NCBI RefSeq assembly: GCF_000364625.1
Contig: NZ_KB822611.1
Span: 29,508 to 93,507 of the forward strand
Length of the DNA: 64,000 bases
Direction: 5' to 3'
DNA from: Pseudomonas thermotolerans DSM 14292
Lineage (GTDB): Bacteria > Pseudomonadota > Gammaproteobacteria > Pseudomonadales > Pseudomonadaceae
Part shown: positions 61,172-64,000 of the stretch, piece by piece
How positions within the stretch are numbered: the first letter of the stretch is position 1
How the letters are laid out: every line of letters begins with the position of its first letter
Program-made: the position numbers and the translations under genes
The notes under the pieces: generated by a model
Told to the model about the DNA's origin: nothing
Databases searched by the model: none
The model's input: the letters and a program-made list of their open reading frames with translations, nothing else

Positions 61172-62548
61172 TTAGTGCGACACTTCGCTGATCGACAGCA
61201 CCGCACTGGCGCCGTACAGCCCCGACGAGCCGGAGGAGCCGATACCGGTCGCCTCGACCCGCAGGTTGCGCTGCAGCCGGCTATCCAGCGGGGCCGAGCG
61301 GAACGGACCTTCCTGGTGATTCAGGGCCAGGAAGTCGCGAGGCTGGTCGGAGACGATCGCCATCAGCTGCGATGCCCCCACCGGCCCGGCGGCCCGCACC
61401 CGCCAGTGAGCGCGTGGGAGGCTCAACACCTGTCCGGCATGGAGGAAGTTCTCGCCGTCCAGCTGGTTGGGGAACAGCAGGTTGAAGGTCTTGCCATCGG
61501 AGCCGACGTGCAGCAGGTACAGGTAGCCGTCGCGGTTGGAACGCACCTGGATGTCCAGCGGGTCCTGTCCGACCACCAGGCGCTGCTGGGCCTGCAGCTC
61601 GACGCGGATGGCCGGCGAGGCCGCCTGGCGGATGTCCTCCAGGGTGGCGGCACTGCGCTGGGCCGGCTCGCTGACTCCGGCCTGAGGCTGCTCGGGCAGG
61701 GCCGCGAAGGACAAGGGCAGGCGCTCGTTGCCCTCGACGGTGATGCTCTGGTCGAAGCCCCAGTCATTCAGGAACTGCTGGGCGCAGCGCTGCAGCTCCT
61801 TGGCATCCAGGGCACCGCTGCCGTTGCTGTCAGCCGCGGGCTCGCTCAGGCAGCGCTCCCAGGCGCGGGTGGCGGCACTGCCACTGGTGGTGGCAAAGGC
61901 CACCTGATCCTCGCGGGCGGCGGCGATGTAAATCACGTTGCTGCCCTTCTGCCCGGCCTCATCGGCCAAGCCGCGCAGCGCCCGGCGCATGTTCACCGCC
62001 TGACCGCAGGTATAACCTGACCCACCGTCACTCTTGTAGAACTTGGGAACCGCCTGCTCCAGTCCCCGAGTCGAGCGGGTACTGGCCGCCCCGCCGGAGA
62101 AGCAGGAATCGTTGAACATCACCAACTGGCTGGCCTTGCGCCCCAGGCGCTGCAAGGCCGGCTCCAGCTCATGGTCCGGATACAGGCGCATGTCGTGCAG
62201 GAACATGCCCTCGACGCACTTCTGCGTGCCGCTGCCTCGCACCTGGGAACCGTGCCCCGAATAGTAGAGGAAGACCCGGTCGCCGGGCGCAATGCCAGCT
62301 TCCAGACGGCCCAGGGCTGCGGCCAGGCCGGCGACGGTGACCTGATCGTCCAGCAGCCGGTGAATGTTCGCCGCGGGCACGCCGATGCTCCGGGCGATGT
62401 TCTCGGCAAGCTGCACGTCACGGTCGATGCCAGGCAGGTTGGCGCTCGGCCGCTGGTAGTTGCCAATCCCCATGATCAGGGCATGATCGGCTGCTTGAGC
62501 AGTCCCCCAGCACAGCGTTGCCAGGGCCATGATCAAAAAGGCTCGCAT
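61172..62548 (-). CDS. Secreted caspase-like (C14) protein with EF-hand loop and DUF4384-type tail
   Basis: This 458-aa protein has a Sec signal (MRAFLIMALATLCWGTAQAA). The caspase-like domain (about 21-215) has DHALIMGIGNYQRPSANLPG, the catalytic His99 in FLYYSGHGSQ and Cys149 in VMFNDSCFSGG. Residues 240-251 (DSNGSGALDAKE) form a canonical EF-hand calcium loop. The C-terminal part (about 300-458) fits DUF4384 (PLDIQVRSNRDGYLYLLHVG; FNLLFPNQLDGENFLHAGQV). With both catalytic residues it may be an active cysteine peptidase in the periplasm or outside the cell, possibly calcium-controlled. Substrate unknown. It lies 24 bp after the CHAT gene. Confidence 0.85.
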   Translation of the reverse strand: MRAFLIMALATLCWGTAQAADHALIMGIGNYQRPSANLPGIDRDVQLAENIARSIGVPAANIHRLLDDQVTVAGLAAALGRLEAGIAPGDRVFLYYSGHGSQVRGSGTQKCVEGMFLHDMRLYPDHELEPALQRLGRKASQLVMFNDSCFSGGAASTRSTRGLEQAVPKFYKSDGGSGYTCGQAVNMRRALRGLADEAGQKGSNVIYIAAAREDQVAFATTSGSAATRAWERCLSEPAADSNGSGALDAKELQRCAQQFLNDWGFDQSITVEGNERLPLSFAALPEQPQAGVSEPAQRSAATLEDIRQAASPAIRVELQAQQRLVVGQDPLDIQVRSNRDGYLYLLHVGSDGKTFNLLFPNQLDGENFLHAGQVLSLPRAHWRVRAAGPVGASQLMAIVSDQPRDFLALNHQEGPFRSAPLDSRLQRNLRVEATGIGSSGSSGLYGASAVLSISEVSH

Positions 62549-62572
62549 CCTAGGTACTCCTCATCGTCGGGG

Positions 62573-64000
62573 TCACAGGGGGCCGGCCTGGCCGGCACTC
62601 AGGAAGGCCGCCCAGTAGTAGGGCGAGGCCGTGCGGGAGTCGCGCAGCAAGGCAAGCTGGGCATTGCGCAGCGCCTCGGCACGCGCGGAGCCCTTGGCCA
62701 GCTGCTGGTAGTAGCCGATCATCAGGTCGCGGGTAGCCTGGTCATCCACCTGCCAGAGGCTCATCACCACGGTCTGCGCGCCGGCCTGGAGCATCGCCCG
62801 GCGCAGGCCGAAGACGCCCTCGCCCTGGCGCACCTGCCCTACCCCCGTATCGCAGGCCGAGAGCACCACCAACTGGGTGCCGAGCAGATCCAGGGTGGAG
62901 GCCTCCAGGGCGGTGAGCACCCCGTCGTCCTGCCCGGAACGCAACTGGCTGACCCCGGCAAATACCAGTCCCGAGCGCAGCATGGGATTCTCCCCGGCCT
63001 CCTGCGGGTTGCCCAGGAAGAAGCCGTGGGTGGCGATGTGCAGAATGCGCGGACCAGCCACGGCCTTGATGCGGCTCTCGGTGGCCTCGGCGCCGCTGAT
63101 CTGCAAGGCGTCGGGCAGCAGTCCGGCCAGCGCCCGGGCCTCTTCCGCCGTGCCCGGCAGCTGGGAGAATTCAACGCGGGAAAAGTCCAGCGAGCGCAGT
63201 CCCGCCACCGGAGTCCCGCCCTGCAGGGAGAACTGCGGGTCGGCGACGATCAGCGCCGGGCCGCGCGGGGCGCTCTGCACGGAGTCGAGCAGGTCGCGGC
63301 CGCTGGTCAGATAGTTGAAGGTGTAGCGCTCCAGCTGATAGTGACCCTGTTCGTCGATCAGCGCGGCGAAGGGCAGCAGGTTCAGCACGCCATCCGGGGC
63401 TAGGTAGAGCTGGCGGACATTGTCGGCCTGGGCACGGACCGGCTGCAGCAGCTGCCTGTCCAGTTGCCGTGCCAGGAACCGCTGCGCGGGCAGGTCCGCG
63501 TCCAGTGCCTGGCGATAGCGGACGACCAGGTCATCCAGTTCCGCCGCGGGGCCCAGATCGACCAACCGGGGCGTGCGCCTGGCGCCTAGCACGTAGGCGG
63601 CATAGCGCTCCGCGCCCCACTGCCGGCCCTCAGCCTCGAGCGGTGCGAACGGCCGATAGCGAACCATCTCCACCAACAGCGCATCGCCGGGAACACGGCT
63701 GCGTACCCGCTCCACCAGATCCTTGCGCCAGCGCAGGTATTCCGCGGATATCTGCGTTTGCCCGGCAGCAGAGTAGGCGCGCGCGTCCTGTCTGCTGAGC
63801 ACCTGGATCGCCGCCTGCAGCTCGCGGATCTCCCAGTCCAGGTCGGCCAGCCCCTGCTCGCGGGCGGCCCGCTGCGCGGGATCGCTCGGCTGGCTGGTGG
63901 ACAGCTCCGCACGCTGGCGGTTGAAGGCTTCCAGCCGGGCCAGGAGATTCTGGCCGGCCTGGCCGGCGCCGGGCTGCGTGGCTCCGCTGCCGGACCGCAC
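62573..64000 (-). CDS. CHAT-domain protein, C-terminal part (cut by window edge)
   Basis: The last 475 residues are present; the N-terminus lies beyond 64000. A helical, coiled-coil-like start (about 20-110) is followed by a CHAT (caspase-HetF-associated-with-TPR) domain. His325 in ILHIATHGFF and Cys383 in VVLSACDTGVG are the expected catalytic pair, and GLRRAMLQAGAQTVVMSLWQ with VDDQATRDLMIGYYQ is a strong CHAT signature. Such proteins often carry TPR repeats ahead of CHAT, so TPRs are expected outside the window. It is co-transcribed with the caspase-like gene by spacing. Substrate unknown. Confidence 0.9.
   Translation of the reverse strand: MRSGSGATQPGAGQAGQNLLARLEAFNRQRAELSTSQPSDPAQRAAREQGLADLDWEIRELQAAIQVLSRQDARAYSAAGQTQISAEYLRWRKDLVERVRSRVPGDALLVEMVRYRPFAPLEAEGRQWGAERYAAYVLGARRTPRLVDLGPAAELDDLVVRYRQALDADLPAQRFLARQLDRQLLQPVRAQADNVRQLYLAPDGVLNLLPFAALIDEQGHYQLERYTFNYLTSGRDLLDSVQSAPRGPALIVADPQFSLQGGTPVAGLRSLDFSRVEFSQLPGTAEEARALAGLLPDALQISGAEATESRIKAVAGPRILHIATHGFFLGNPQEAGENPMLRSGLVFAGVSQLRSGQDDGVLTALEASTLDLLGTQLVVLSACDTGVGQVRQGEGVFGLRRAMLQAGAQTVVMSLWQVDDQATRDLMIGYYQQLAKGSARAEALRNAQLALLRDSRTASPYYWAAFLSAGQAGPL

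Noticed and set aside
61007-62020. A 337-codon open frame on + opposite the caspase-like gene
   Set aside because: The minus-strand gene has a signal peptide, catalytic motifs and terminator; the antisense frame has none.

Overview
The window is GC-rich gamma-proteobacterial chromosome, most likely from a Pseudomonas-like organism (Pseudomonadaceae). The evidence is a contiguous ben-cat-pca aromatic catabolic block, a complete pelABCDEFG operon near rlmL-rmf-pyrD (a neighbourhood I recall from P. aeruginosa), DUF2790 and DUF2835 small proteins, and XylS/BenR-, CatR- and PcaR-type operators. I see no insertion sequence, prophage, integron, CRISPR array, tRNA or rRNA.

Region 1 (1-20844) is half of a secondary, lateral-type (Laf/Flag-2-like) flagellar locus. 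A lateral flagellin tail and a ToxR-like membrane regulator (lafZ-like) with a small ToxS-like partner run on +. The rest runs on - in two blocks: flgB-C-D-E-F-G-H-I-J-K-L plus a lafW-like gene, a small unknown gene and flgM-flgN; then fliD-S-T-K-L, fliA (sigma-28), motA and motB. flgA is divergent from flgB. Two sigma-54 promoters, before fliD and before flgB, each have the same composite element 50-140 bp upstream, probably the binding site of a LafK/FleQ-type activator. The export apparatus, basal-body genes and the activator lie outside the window.

Region 2 (20888-38837) is a nearly complete benzoate-to-TCA route: benABCD (benzoate to catechol), benK, benE and an OprD-family porin (uptake), catBCA with catR (catechol to beta-ketoadipate enol-lactone), and pcaIJFBDC (lower beta-ketoadipate pathway, plus the protocatechuate-branch enzymes pcaB and pcaC). 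BenR-, CatR- and PcaR-type operators are readable. AANAANAA motifs of Crc-Hfq type sit at four translation starts (benA, benK, porin, catA). The genes for benR, pcaR and pcaGH are not here.

Region 3 (39034-48472) holds housekeeping genes: a small unknown, thpR, a DoxX-family gene with an AT-rich inverted-repeat operator, an MltF-like transglycosylase, tatD, rlmL(K), rmf with a long structured upstream region, pyrD, a DUF2835 gene and a conserved unknown.

Region 4 (48482-64000) holds pelG-F-E-D-C-B-A, transcribed on - from an AT-rich upstream region with a FleQ-box-like sequence. Behind it is a two-gene protease-like module: a CHAT-domain protein (cut by the window edge) followed 24 bp later by a secreted caspase-like protein with an EF-hand loop. 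That pair is the least understood part of the window.
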